In this document: piece after piece, positions 17,295 through 25,595 of the stretch
How the letters are laid out: each line of letters starts with the position of its first letter
How positions within the stretch are numbered: the stretch's first letter is position 1
DNA from: Myroides odoratus DSM 2801
GTDB lineage: Bacteria > Bacteroidota > Bacteroidia > Flavobacteriales > Flavobacteriaceae
DNA length: 64,000 bases
Direction of reading: 5' to 3'
Assembly: GCF_000243275.1 (NCBI RefSeq)
Contig: NZ_CM001437.1
Coordinates: 3,780,866 to 3,844,865, forward strand
Position numbers and translations under genes: made by a program
The notes under the pieces: model-generated
Databases searched by the model: none
What the model saw: the letters and a program-made list of their open reading frames with translations, nothing else
Told to the model about the DNA's origin: nothing

Positions 17295-18278
17295 ATGGAA
17301 TACAGAAAATTAGGAAATACAGATTTAGAATTATCCGCAATCACCTATGGTGCATTTGCTATTGGAGGAACGATGTGGGGCGGAAATGAACAAAAAGATT
17401 CTATAGCCTCTGTTAAAGCATCCATTGATCACGGGGTAACCACGTTAGATACAGCACCTTTCTATGGGTTTGGATTAAGTGAGGAAATGATTGGTCAAGC
17501 TATCAAAGGGTATGACCGAAGTAAAATCCAACTGCTTAGTAAATTTGGTTTAGTATGGGACGGTAGTAATAACGGCAAAGGAGAATTCTTCTTTGATGCA
17601 GGAGAAGGAGGGAAGCAAATTCCGGTATATAAATACGCTTCGAAAGCCAATGTAATTAAAGAAGTAGAAGAGAGTTTAAAACGCTTGCAAACGGATTATA
17701 TCGACTTGTTGCAGATTCACTGGCCAGATCAAACGACGCCTATTGCAGAAACCATGGAAGCATTGGAACTGCTACTTCAACAAGGAAAAATACGCGCTGC
17801 AGGGGTGAGTAATTACAGTGTAGATCAAGTAAAAGAAGCTCGTCAAACGTTGAATATCGCGAGTAATCAAGTAGGATATAGCATGTTAAATAGAGGTATA
17901 GAACAAGATTTAGTTCCTTATGCCTTGGATCACAACTTGGGTATTATTGTTTATAGCCCAATGGAAAGAGGATTATTAACAGGGAAATACTTTAACGAGG
18001 GAAAACTAAAAGACAATGACCACAGAAACGGGTATTTCCAACAGTTTGATTTGGCGAAAGTAGAAGCGTTTCTACAAGCGATTACGCCATTGGCACAAGA
18101 TAAAGGAGCTACACTTTCTCAATTGGTATTGCGTTGGACCACTTTGCAACCCGCTATTTCAGTGGTATTAGCAGGTTCTCGTAATGCAGAACAAGCCATC
18201 GCCAATGCTCAAGCGATGAATATTAACTTGACAGAAGCAGATTTGCAATTCATTCATGCGGAATTAGCTAAAATCTAA
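17295..18278 (+). CDS. Aldo/keto reductase
   Basis: A 327-residue NADPH-dependent aldo/keto reductase. The catalytic tetrad is visible as Asp52 and Tyr57 (LDTAPFYGFG), Lys83 (LSKFGLVW) and His142 (LLQIHWPDQ). The cofactor end shows GVSNYSVDQ and VVLAGSRNAEQ. It is the third gene of the mdaB operon, with a strong terminator after it, and probably detoxifies carbonyls arising from the same stress. Substrate is unknown. Confidence 0.9.
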   Translation: MEYRKLGNTDLELSAITYGAFAIGGTMWGGNEQKDSIASVKASIDHGVTTLDTAPFYGFGLSEEMIGQAIKGYDRSKIQLLSKFGLVWDGSNNGKGEFFFDAGEGGKQIPVYKYASKANVIKEVEESLKRLQTDYIDLLQIHWPDQTTPIAETMEALELLLQQGKIRAAGVSNYSVDQVKEARQTLNIASNQVGYSMLNRGIEQDLVPYALDHNLGIIVYSPMERGLLTGKYFNEGKLKDNDHRNGYFQQFDLAKVEAFLQAITPLAQDKGATLSQLVLRWTTLQPAISVVLAGSRNAEQAIANAQAMNINLTEADLQFIHAELAKI

Positions 18279-18300
18279 TTGCAGTAAAAGAGTGTAATAC

Positions 18301-18340
18301 CAAACCAAAAGCGCGAACTACGGTTCGCGCTTTTGGTTTG
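18301..18340 (+). terminator. Terminator of the mdaB operon
   Basis: A 17-bp perfect stem, CAAACCAAAAGCGCGAA (18301-18317) with its complement at 18324-18340, has a 6-nt loop. Confidence 0.85.
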
Positions 18341-18438
18341 CTTTGGAGTTCAATCATTGACTTGCATAGAAAAACAAATGGTCGTCTCAAATTAATATTT
18401 AACTTTGTTCATTAGTACGGAAGGAAACGAAGGAATGA

Positions 18439-18606
18439 AAAGCAAAGAGGTTTTATATGAGCCTGACAAAAAAAGGCAAAGACGTTGTTACACATTCCGA
18501 AAGTTTCAGAGCGAGCTTTACTCAAAAAGCACATGAAGTATTAACCAAAGAAGAAATAGAAGTGTTTCAAACACTTTTAGCCAAAATAGTACAATCAACA
18601 ACATAA
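18439..18606 (+). pseudogene. MarR-family regulator, C-terminal fragment
   Basis: The frame from 18439 reads KAKRFYMSLTKKGKDVV and then the helices of a MarR C-terminus, ending LTKEEIEVFQTLLAKIVQST. This is the usual wing (KRxxxxLTxxG) and dimerisation helix of MarR proteins; the N-terminal two thirds and the DNA-reading helix are missing, and a stop (TGA, 18436) precedes it. An ATG at 18457 could make a 49-residue peptide. It stops directly against the ATG of the S66 peptidase gene, so the deletion may have placed that gene under new control. Confidence 0.65.
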
Positions 18607-19641
18607 ATGAAAACATTAGTACAACCACAGTGCCTACAAAAAGGAGATACCGTAGCCACGATTTCCTTGTCTTGGGGTGGAGCAGGTGATTTACCTATCC
18701 GTTATCAAGCTGGTAAAAAACAGATCGAAGAACAATTTGGATTGAAGGTTGTTGAAACCACACATGCGTTACAACCAGCACAATGGATTTATGAGCATCC
18801 GGAAGCGAGGGCGAATGATTTAATGGAAGCATTTAAAAATCCAGCAATTAAAGCTATTTTTTCTACTATTGGAGGAGAGGAAAGTATTCGTCTTCTGAAG
18901 TATATTGATTTTGATGTTATTCGTCAAAACCCGAAGATATTTTTGGGGTTTTCTGATACAACCGTCACGCACTTTATGTGTTTAAAAGCTGGATTAAGTT
19001 CTTTTTATGGAACTTCGGTTTTAGTTGGTTTTGCCGAAAATGGAGGGATGCATTCGTATCAGATAGAAGATATCAAACGAACCTTTTTTGATACGGCTCC
19101 GAGGGGAGAAATCAAACCCAACACAGGGTGGACTACCGAGTTTTTAGATTGGTTTGATCCTTCTTTACAGCCTGTAAAAAGAGCACTTACTCCGAGTGAA
19201 GGATGGGATTTTACAAGGGGCAAAGGAAAGGTACAAGGGCCTCTGATTGGCGGTTGTATGGAAGTCCTGGAAATGATAAAAGGGACGGTATTATGGCCGG
19301 AATTGGAGGTATGGAAAGGGGCTATTCTATTTTTGGAAACCTCAGAAGAAAAACCTGAACCGTTTTATATCAGACATTGGTTACGCGGGTATGCAGCTAT
19401 GGGAATATTAGAGGTAATAAACGGCTTGATTATTGGACGCCCGTATGATAATCTGCATGCGGTGGAATACAAACAAGCGATTTTACAAGTACTGGATGAG
19501 GAAGGATTGACGGATTTACCTGTAATTATGCAGATGGACTTCGGTCATACTTGCCCTACGTTTACCTTGCCGTATGGACGATTGGCTGAAATGGATATGG
19601 AAGCAAAACGATTTGCTATTTTAGAGTCGGGCGTGCAGTAA
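18607..19641 (+). CDS. S66-family serine peptidase (LD-carboxypeptidase/MccF-like)
   Basis: A 344-residue S66 peptidase. The nucleophile elbow is GFSDTT with Ser116, the acid is Glu244 in LFLETSEEKPEP and the base His314 in DFGHTCPTFTLPYG, so the Ser-Glu-His triad is complete. S66 members either cleave the LD-peptide of recycled murein or, as MccF, inactivate microcin C-like aminoacyl nucleotides. The length and the FLETSEE region lean towards the MccF-type subgroup, but the choice is not certain. No signal peptide is seen, so it is cytoplasmic. Confidence 0.88.
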   Translation: MKTLVQPQCLQKGDTVATISLSWGGAGDLPIRYQAGKKQIEEQFGLKVVETTHALQPAQWIYEHPEARANDLMEAFKNPAIKAIFSTIGGEESIRLLKYIDFDVIRQNPKIFLGFSDTTVTHFMCLKAGLSSFYGTSVLVGFAENGGMHSYQIEDIKRTFFDTAPRGEIKPNTGWTTEFLDWFDPSLQPVKRALTPSEGWDFTRGKGKVQGPLIGGCMEVLEMIKGTVLWPELEVWKGAILFLETSEEKPEPFYIRHWLRGYAAMGILEVINGLIIGRPYDNLHAVEYKQAILQVLDEEGLTDLPVIMQMDFGHTCPTFTLPYGRLAEMDMEAKRFAILESGVQ

Positions 19642-19812
19642 GAAAAGGAGATTGAATCAATCTTTTTTCTTCTCGTTGTCTTGTTCTTTTGGGCAATTGA
19701 ATCAAATAGAACCTAGATTTTTTGTATCTTAGTTCATCCATCTATTCGTTTATTTTCTTGGTTAAAAAGAAAGTACAAGCAGAGAAATTTGAACTTTTGT
19801 TCTTGTATATAG

Positions 19813-19842
19813 AAAACCGATTAGTCCACTAATCGGTTTTTT
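19813..19842 (+). terminator. Terminator downstream of the S66 peptidase
   Basis: A 12-bp stem, AAAACCGATTAG/CTAATCGGTTTT (19813-19824 with 19829-19840), has a TCCA loop and T tract. It lies 172 bp after the stop codon and 60 bp before the next gene. Confidence 0.75.
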
Positions 19843-19899
19843 CAATTATACTCCAAAATAGTTGGTACGTGTATTCATTCAATTTAAAATCGCAATAAA

Positions 19900-20454
19900 A
19901 TGAAAAAAGCATTGTTAATCGTCGATATTCAAAATGACTATTTTGAGCAAGGAGCCTGGGAATTAGTAGGATCTACAGCAGCAAGTTTACAAGCACAGAA
20001 AGTACTCCACCATTTTAGAAAAGAGCATTTACCCATTATTCATATTCAACATTTTGCCGTTGGAGAGGGACTTCCATTCTTTAAGCCCAATACACCGGGT
20101 GTTGAAATACACGATAATGTGAAACCTTTAGCCTCGGAAAAGGTCATTGCAAAGCATTATCCAAATAGCTTTAAAGAGACGGAGTTGTTGGAATATTTGC
20201 AAGAAAACGGAATTACATCTTTAGTGATTATGGGGATGATGACTCATATGTGTATTGATGCAACCACACGCGCAGCAAAGGATTTTGGTTTTGACTGTAC
20301 GGTTATTTCGGATGCTTGTGCATCAAGAGATCTAGAATTGCAAGGAAAAATAGTAAAGGCCTCGGAGGTGCATACGGCTTTTCTATCTGCCTTGGGGTTT
20401 GCTTACGCAAATGTTCTACCAGCTGAGGTATATTTAACTTCCAATAATCAATAA
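19900..20454 (+). CDS. Isochorismatase-family cysteine hydrolase
   Basis: A 184-residue cysteine hydrolase. The catalytic triad is visible: Asp9 (IVDIQNDYF), Lys85 (KVIAKHYPNSF) and Cys118 (MGMMTHMCIDATTR), with the cis-peptide/oxyanion region just before the Cys. Family members act on isochorismate, nicotinamide, N-carbamoyl compounds or peroxyureidoacrylate; nothing here decides between them. It appears to be a single-gene unit with its own terminator. Confidence 0.88.
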   Translation: MKKALLIVDIQNDYFEQGAWELVGSTAASLQAQKVLHHFRKEHLPIIHIQHFAVGEGLPFFKPNTPGVEIHDNVKPLASEKVIAKHYPNSFKETELLEYLQENGITSLVIMGMMTHMCIDATTRAAKDFGFDCTVISDACASRDLELQGKIVKASEVHTAFLSALGFAYANVLPAEVYLTSNNQ

Positions 20455-20461
20455 ATTAAAA

Positions 20462-20493
20462 AAAAAGCATCTTTAGGTACAAGGATGCTTTTT
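20462..20493 (+). terminator. Terminator after the isochorismatase-family gene
   Basis: AAAAAGCATC (20462-20471) pairs with GATGCTTTTT (20484-20493), then a T-rich run follows. Confidence 0.75.
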
Positions 20494-20536
20494 CTTTTTC
20501 TCTTCTTTTTTTTGGAGCTTTTTATAGGCAAATAGA

Positions 20537-20598
20537 CTGTGTCCATTAAATTCTGAAAACCTGTGTCTATATCTATTTTTTTGTTCGGCTTAGTTTTG
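20537..20598 (+). promoter_or_regulatory. EamA promoter with direct-repeat operator
   Basis: CTGTGTCCA (20537-20545) and CTGTGTCTA (20561-20569) are direct repeats 24 bp apart. The minus-7 element TAGTTTTG is at 20591-20598, 17 bp before the start codon. A matching motif in reverse orientation precedes the MocR gene at 23.3 kb, so both may be bound by that regulator. Confidence 0.55.
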
Positions 20599-20614
20599 TT
20601 ACAAATAAAAAAGT

Positions 20615-21490
20615 ATGACAAAAATACAAGAGAATATGACACAAGGCTGGATTAATGGCTTAATCGGGGTAATTCTGTTTAGTGGCTCATTACCAGCTAC
20701 AAGGATTGCCGTTTTAGAACTAGATCCGGTGTTTTTAACGGTAGTTCGCGCTACGATTGCTGGTATTTTGGCCGTAGTAACCTTATTTATTTTTAAAGAA
20801 AAAAAACCAAGTAAAAGCCAAATAGGATCTTTGCTTATCGTTTCGTTAGGTGTGGTGGTTGGTTTTCCTTTGCTAACGGCTTTGGCTTTGCAATACATTA
20901 CTTCTGCCCATTCTATTGTCTTTTTGGGAATCTTGCCTGTAGCGACTGCTGTATTTGGAATTATAAGAGGAGGGGAGCGTCCAAAACCTATTTTTTGGCT
21001 TTTTTCTATTCTTGGAAGCCTCTTAGTTATTGGTTATGCGGTAGCTCAAGGTTTAACGGCTTCGCCAATTGGAGATCTATTGATGATTGCTGCCATTCTA
21101 CTATGTGGATTAGGCTATGCAGAAGGCGCTAAATTATCTAAATCACTAGGTGGATGGCAAGTTATTTCTTGGGCTTTAGTACTTTCTTTGCCACTCATGT
21201 TGCTATTGTCTGTGGCGTATTGGCCTTCCACACTCGAAGGTATTAGTACTAGCGCTTGGGTGAGTCTAGCTTATGTATCTTTATTTAGCATGTTTATCGG
21301 TTTTATTTTTTGGTATAAAGGATTGGCACAAGGTGGAATTGCTACGATCGGTCAATTGCAATTGCTACAGCCTTTATTTGGGTTAGCCCTAGCAGGTTTA
21401 CTCCTAAAAGAAGAAGTGAGTATCGGAATGATTATCGTAACCTTCTTTGTTATTCTTTGTGTAGCAGGAACCAAGAAATTTGCTAAATAA
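20615..21490 (+). CDS. EamA-family (DMT) transporter
   Basis: A 291-residue inner-membrane transporter with ten hydrophobic segments in two EamA repeats (about residues 10-135 and 150-285). Typical landmarks are VFLTVVRATIAGILAV, ITSAHSIVFLGILPVATAVF and, in the second repeat, IATIGQLQLLQPLFGLALAG. Members export amino acids, purines or other small metabolites. The shared upstream motif with the MocR-type regulator at 23398 suggests a substrate related to amino acids or PLP metabolism; this is inference. Confidence 0.88.
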   Translation: MTKIQENMTQGWINGLIGVILFSGSLPATRIAVLELDPVFLTVVRATIAGILAVVTLFIFKEKKPSKSQIGSLLIVSLGVVVGFPLLTALALQYITSAHSIVFLGILPVATAVFGIIRGGERPKPIFWLFSILGSLLVIGYAVAQGLTASPIGDLLMIAAILLCGLGYAEGAKLSKSLGGWQVISWALVLSLPLMLLLSVAYWPSTLEGISTSAWVSLAYVSLFSMFIGFIFWYKGLAQGGIATIGQLQLLQPLFGLALAGLLLKEEVSIGMIIVTFFVILCVAGTKKFAK

Positions 21491-21538
21491 TCTACACCTT
21501 CTTTTTTTGTTTACTACATAATTTTAAAACTATATACT

Positions 21539-22513
21539 ATGTCTATTTTTGATAAAAGGGTGAGTTATAAATCTTTTGAATATCCTGGGGTTTATCAATT
21601 TACAGATGCTATTAATAAATCGTTTTGGGTACAAAGTGAAGTTGATTTTACAGCAGATACACAAGATTTTCATTCGCATTTGACCACAGATGAAAAATTA
21701 GCCATTAAAAATAGCTTGCTAGCTATTGCTCAAATTGAAGTGGCCATCAAAACTTTTTGGGGAAATCTGTATCTACATTTTCCAAAACCAGAGTTCAATG
21801 GCTTAGGCACAACGTTTGCGGAGTGCGAATTTAGACATTCTGAAGCGTATTCAAGATTATTGGACGTATTGGGATATAATGATGAATTTGATGCCCTTTT
21901 AGAAATTCCAGTAATTAAAGAACGCATTGAGTATTTGAGTAAAGTACTGGAAAATGCCAATCATACTGATCGTAAAAAGTATGTGGTTTCTTTGATTCTA
22001 TTTTCATTATTAATAGAAAATGTATCTTTGTTTAGTCAATTTGCTATCATCTTATCTTTTACTCGTTTTAAAGGATTGATGAAAAATATCAGTAACATTA
22101 TTGCTTGGACTTCAGTAGATGAACAAGTACATGCGAATGCAGGGATTTATATCATCAATATTGTGCGCAAAGAATTCCCCGATTTCTTTGACCAAGAATT
22201 AATTGATCATATACACGAAGTGGTTCATCATTCTATAGATATTGAGAGTAAAATATTAGATTGGATTTTCGATGCGAAAGTTATTGAAACCGTTAAAAAA
22301 GAAGATTTATTAAACTTTATGAAGTTTAGAGTAGATGAAAGTATGCTTAAAATTGGTTTGGATAAAGTATATCATGTGACAGCAGAAGAATATGCCCCAA
22401 TGAAGTGGTTTGAGGAAGAGGTATTTGCGAATACTTTAGATGATTTTTTTGCCAAACGCCCCGTGGATTATACCAAACACGACAAGAGTTTTACTTCAGA
22501 AGATTTGTTTTAG
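21539..22513 (+). CDS. nrdB: Class I ribonucleotide reductase small subunit
   Basis: A 324-residue R2 protein that makes the radical for ribonucleotide reduction. The ferritin-like metal site can be read as Glu67 (IAQIEVAIK), Glu97 and His100 (ECEFRHSEAY), Glu160 (SLLIENV), Glu195 and His198 (SVDEQVHAN), with the radical Tyr104 at the place of E. coli Tyr122. The first ligand is Glu where E. coli has Asp84. The tail ending SEDLF is the usual docking peptide for the large subunit. No large-subunit gene lies next to it, so R1 must be elsewhere. The start at 21539 is a clean ATG 48 bp after the EamA stop. Confidence 0.88.
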   Translation: MSIFDKRVSYKSFEYPGVYQFTDAINKSFWVQSEVDFTADTQDFHSHLTTDEKLAIKNSLLAIAQIEVAIKTFWGNLYLHFPKPEFNGLGTTFAECEFRHSEAYSRLLDVLGYNDEFDALLEIPVIKERIEYLSKVLENANHTDRKKYVVSLILFSLLIENVSLFSQFAIILSFTRFKGLMKNISNIIAWTSVDEQVHANAGIYIINIVRKEFPDFFDQELIDHIHEVVHHSIDIESKILDWIFDAKVIETVKKEDLLNFMKFRVDESMLKIGLDKVYHVTAEEYAPMKWFEEEVFANTLDDFFAKRPVDYTKHDKSFTSEDLF

Positions 22514-22530
22514 TAGCCTGCTCAAATGTA

Positions 22531-22560
22531 AAAAGAGTGTTGTTCATGCAACACTCTTTT
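22531..22560. terminator. Bidirectional terminator
   Basis: A 12-bp stem, AAAAGAGTGTTG/CAACACTCTTTT (22531-22542 with 22549-22560), lies between the RNR gene and a convergent acetyltransferase gene. Confidence 0.85.
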
Positions 22561-22561
22561 T

Positions 22562-23041
22562 TTATTTTATTTTTTGCGACATGACACGTTGAGGTCCTTT
22601 GACACCTTGATAAACCTTTTGCGTATCTCGGTAGTGTGTTTTAAGATACAATTGATAGGCTTGTTCATTCTCAACATTGACACCAAAAACAATTTCATCA
22701 ATCGATGGATAATGGGTTTTCACAAAATCAGGTAATAATAGCATGGCTTGTTTGGCAATGCCCTTTCCTTGATATTGAGGATTGAGACTGAGTGCGCGTA
22801 GTAAAATAGCATGTTGATTTAAGGTATAAACTAAACGATCAGTTGAGGTATCCAACGAAAAGAAACCTACGGGTTTAGCATGATATAAAATGCAGTATTG
22901 TGTGCGTTCAACTTTAGCCAGAACCTCTGGGTTATTTAAGATTTGCTGTGGAACCATAGAAAATTGCGTTTGCTCTTCGTCTAAGCAATACGCAGTTAAA
23001 TCATCATAATATTCGGATATATAGGGTTGTAACGTGACCAT
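22562..23041 (-). CDS. GNAT-family N-acetyltransferase
   Basis: A 159-residue acetyltransferase. The core is LRALSLNPQYQGKGIAKQAM, which is the beta4 strand and pyrophosphate-binding Q-x-x-G-x-A loop, followed by EIVFGVNVENEQAYQLYLK for the final helix. Substrate is unknown. It opposes the RNR gene and shares its terminator; its promoter region lies next to that of the MocR gene. Confidence 0.84.
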   Translation of the reverse strand: MVTLQPYISEYYDDLTAYCLDEEQTQFSMVPQQILNNPEVLAKVERTQYCILYHAKPVGFFSLDTSTDRLVYTLNQHAILLRALSLNPQYQGKGIAKQAMLLLPDFVKTHYPSIDEIVFGVNVENEQAYQLYLKTHYRDTQKVYQGVKGPQRVMSQKIK

Positions 23042-23397
23042 AAGTGCATGTATTTGTTGTGGAATTCAAACGGTTCTAAAGCGCAGTAAGCGGCTAGATG
23101 CGGATGTATTCAGCTTAATGAATAAAGGTACCAAAACTTGGTTGAATTGAAATATAGCACAACTAAAAATTTATATTAAAACTATTATTTTTTCAGCTGC
23201 TTGGTTGTATACAAAATCAGGTAAAACTGCGGGACCACCGCTAAAATTGTGAATTTTCATTTTACTATAAGTATTAGATGATACAAGGATAAAACAGAAA
23301 ATAAAATAAGTACAGTCACAGTTTTAGTTTTAAATTGGACACAGATTGGGAGTGCATATCCTCCTTGTAATACCATTGATTTTATTCTAGATTAGAC
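23042..23397. other. Divergent intergenic region upstream of GNAT and MocR genes
   Basis: The 356 bp hold the MocR operator-like repeats (23313-23344) and a possible minus-7 TACCATTG (23371-23378). The remaining sequence next to the GNAT gene shows no feature I can name. Confidence 0.4.
23313..23344 (+). promoter_or_regulatory. Putative MocR operator upstream of its own gene
   Basis: CAGTCACAG (23313-23321) and TGGACACAG (23336-23344) are direct repeats 23 bp apart; reversed they read CTGTGTCCA and CTGTGACTG, the first identical to the element upstream of EamA. Confidence 0.5.
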
Positions 23398-24810
23398 ATG
23401 AAAAAGGATTTTTTATACAATGAATTAGCAGATAATATCGCCAATAAGATAAAAAAGGGAGTACTAAAAACTGGAGAACGCCTTCCTTCTGTACGGATGT
23501 TGAGTGAAGAACACGGTGTGAGTATAAATACAGCAAAAAGGGTTTTTCTAGAATTGGAAGCACAGTCATTAATCGAATCAAAACCTAAAAAAGGATACTA
23601 TGTAAGTGCTTTAAATTATTTAAAACTACCCTTACCAGAAATCAGTCAACCCATGCCGATAGCTAATAATGCGGCTCCTAGTGAGTTAATGAATGGGGTG
23701 TATTCTACTATGGGAAACCGCGATTTAACGCTGTTTTCTATTGGTGTACCATCTGGAGATCTTCTGCCTTTGGCAAAATTAAAGCATGAAATTGTTTTAG
23801 CAACTCGAGCGCTAGAAGAAGGAGGTACAGAATATGAACCTTTGCAGGGCAATGAAAAATTGCGCAGAATGGTGGCTGCTCGTTCTTTAGCTTGGGGCGG
23901 TAATCTAGTGGAAGATGATATTATTACGACCAACGGTTGTATGAATGCCTTGGTTCTATGTTTAATGGCTCTTACAAAACCTGGCGATACTATCGCTTTA
24001 GAAAGTCCATGTTATCCTGGTATTCTTCAGCTAGCTGTTAGTTTGGGATTAAAGGTTTTAGAAGTGGCAACTCATCCGATAACAGGCATTGATATTGAAG
24101 GGTTAAAACAATTGCTCCCTCAAATTGATGTTTGTCTGTTAGTTCCCAATTTTAATACGCCTTTAGGGTATTGCATGCCAGATGAAAACAAACAAGAAAT
24201 TGTTGCGCTATTAGCTCAAAACAATATACCCTTAATTGAAGATGATACGTATGGTGATTTGCATTTTGATTTAGAAAGACCTAAATCATGTAAATCATTT
24301 GATACGGAAGGAAATGTACTGTGGTGTGGTTCAGTATCAAAGACCTTGGCTCCAGGCTTTCGAGTGGGATGGGTTGCACCAGGTAAATACAAAGATAAAA
24401 TCTTAAAATTAAAGCTTGTTCAATCGGTATCTTCTACAGCTTTAATCAATGAGGCAGTAGGGAATTTTCTATTGACGGGTAAATATGAATACCATCTTCG
24501 TCAGTTAAGAAGGAAACTACAAGAAAATTACCAAAGATATGTAGATTGTATTGTGCAATATTTTCCAGAAGGAACGAAAGTAAGTCGACCACAAGGAGGC
24601 CTCGCGTTATGGGTAGAGTTTCCAAAAAATATTAATACAAATGAGTTGTATAATTTGGCGCTAAAAAAGAAAATCAGCATTTCTCCCGGTCGAATTTTTA
24701 CGCTTCAGGATCAATATCACAATTGCATGCGCTTGTGTATTGGTTTACCTTGGACCAATCAGGTGGAAGCAAAGTTAAAAGAATTGGGACGTTTAGCTAA
24801 AATGATGTAA
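23398..24810 (+). CDS. MocR-type PLP-dependent GntR regulator
   Basis: A 470-residue fusion of a GntR winged helix (residues 1-70, RLPSVRMLSEEHGVSINTAK) and a fold-type I aminotransferase domain (about 105-465). PLP contacts are recognisable: Lys315 in GSVSKTLAPGFRVGW for the Schiff base, Asn253 in VPNFNTPLGY, Asp282 and Tyr285 in EDDTYGDL, and Arg322. MocR proteins sense PLP or amino-acid adducts and usually bind direct repeats. Direct-repeat motifs occur upstream of this gene and of the EamA transporter, suggesting both as targets. Confidence 0.9.
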   Translation: MKKDFLYNELADNIANKIKKGVLKTGERLPSVRMLSEEHGVSINTAKRVFLELEAQSLIESKPKKGYYVSALNYLKLPLPEISQPMPIANNAAPSELMNGVYSTMGNRDLTLFSIGVPSGDLLPLAKLKHEIVLATRALEEGGTEYEPLQGNEKLRRMVAARSLAWGGNLVEDDIITTNGCMNALVLCLMALTKPGDTIALESPCYPGILQLAVSLGLKVLEVATHPITGIDIEGLKQLLPQIDVCLLVPNFNTPLGYCMPDENKQEIVALLAQNNIPLIEDDTYGDLHFDLERPKSCKSFDTEGNVLWCGSVSKTLAPGFRVGWVAPGKYKDKILKLKLVQSVSSTALINEAVGNFLLTGKYEYHLRQLRRKLQENYQRYVDCIVQYFPEGTKVSRPQGGLALWVEFPKNINTNELYNLALKKKISISPGRIFTLQDQYHNCMRLCIGLPWTNQVEAKLKELGRLAKMM

Positions 24811-24965
24811 AAACTTCAGGCATAGCAATCTTACAAAACTGCAATTTGGTGTAGTTTCTATGCTGTTTGTCCTGTTTGGATAATGAAGAAGCCTTTTATA
24901 TTTGTAAAGGACAAGATGATTTCATACATATTAAAACAAATCAAACTCAAAACAAAATATACGGT

Positions 24966-25529
24966 ATGACATTACAAGAAATCAAAGGCATACGAAAACA
25001 ATTTGAATATTATCAAATGCTTGCAGATAAAACAATAGGATTACTTTCTCAAGAAGAATTAAATTGGAAGTATAATATAGAAAGTAATTCGATAGCAATG
25101 ATTATGCGCCATATAACGGGTAATTTATTATCTCGTTTTACTAATTTTTTTTCAGAAGATGGAGAGAAAACATGGAGAGATAGAGACAATGAATTTGCAG
25201 ATGGTATTTATGATAAAAATGAAATAATCACAAATTGGACAAAAGGCTGGACGGTTTTATTTGAAGTGTTAGAGGGTATAACAGAAGAAAATATCCATGC
25301 TGTTGTAAAGATTAGAAATCAGGATCACACAGTTGGCGAGGCGTTATACCGACAATTGGCGCATTATCCTTATCATATAGGACAGATTGTCTTTTTGGGT
25401 AAGTTAATTAAAAATACGGAGTGGGAATCGTTATCTATCCCTAGAAATAAATCTCAGGCTTACAATACAGAAAAATTTAACCAAGCGAATACAGATACTC
25501 ATTTTACCGATGACTATTTAACTAAATAA
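24966..25529 (+). CDS. DinB-like protein (DUF1572)
   Basis: A 187-residue four-helix DinB-superfamily protein. The putative metal histidines are in AMIMRHITGNLLSRF and in HYPYHIGQIVFLGKL; the intervening segment FFSEDGEKTWRDRDNEF is typical of DUF1572 proteins. Such proteins include thiol transferases and stress enzymes, but the function here is unknown. The frame continues upstream to 24867, yet the added residues are unlike the family and the ATG at 24966 (MTLQEIKGIRKQFEYYQ) fits, so I use it. Confidence 0.8.
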   Translation: MTLQEIKGIRKQFEYYQMLADKTIGLLSQEELNWKYNIESNSIAMIMRHITGNLLSRFTNFFSEDGEKTWRDRDNEFADGIYDKNEIITNWTKGWTVLFEVLEGITEENIHAVVKIRNQDHTVGEALYRQLAHYPYHIGQIVFLGKLIKNTEWESLSIPRNKSQAYNTEKFNQANTDTHFTDDYLTK

Positions 25530-25548
25530 ATTTACACTTGTGATGCGA

Positions 25549-25576
25549 AAAAGACTTAGTTTACTAAGTCTTTTTT
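25549..25576 (+). terminator. Terminator after the DinB-like gene
   Basis: AAAAGACTTAGT (25549-25560) pairs with ACTAAGTCTTTT (25563-25574) and is followed by T residues. Confidence 0.8.
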
Positions 25577-25595
25577 AATTCAATATACGATTATT

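Noticed and set aside
21539..22513. Assigning the RNR small subunit to a named subclass from the Glu ligand
   Set aside because: The radical Tyr is present and the alignment of the first ligand is by eye; subclass needs structure-based alignment.
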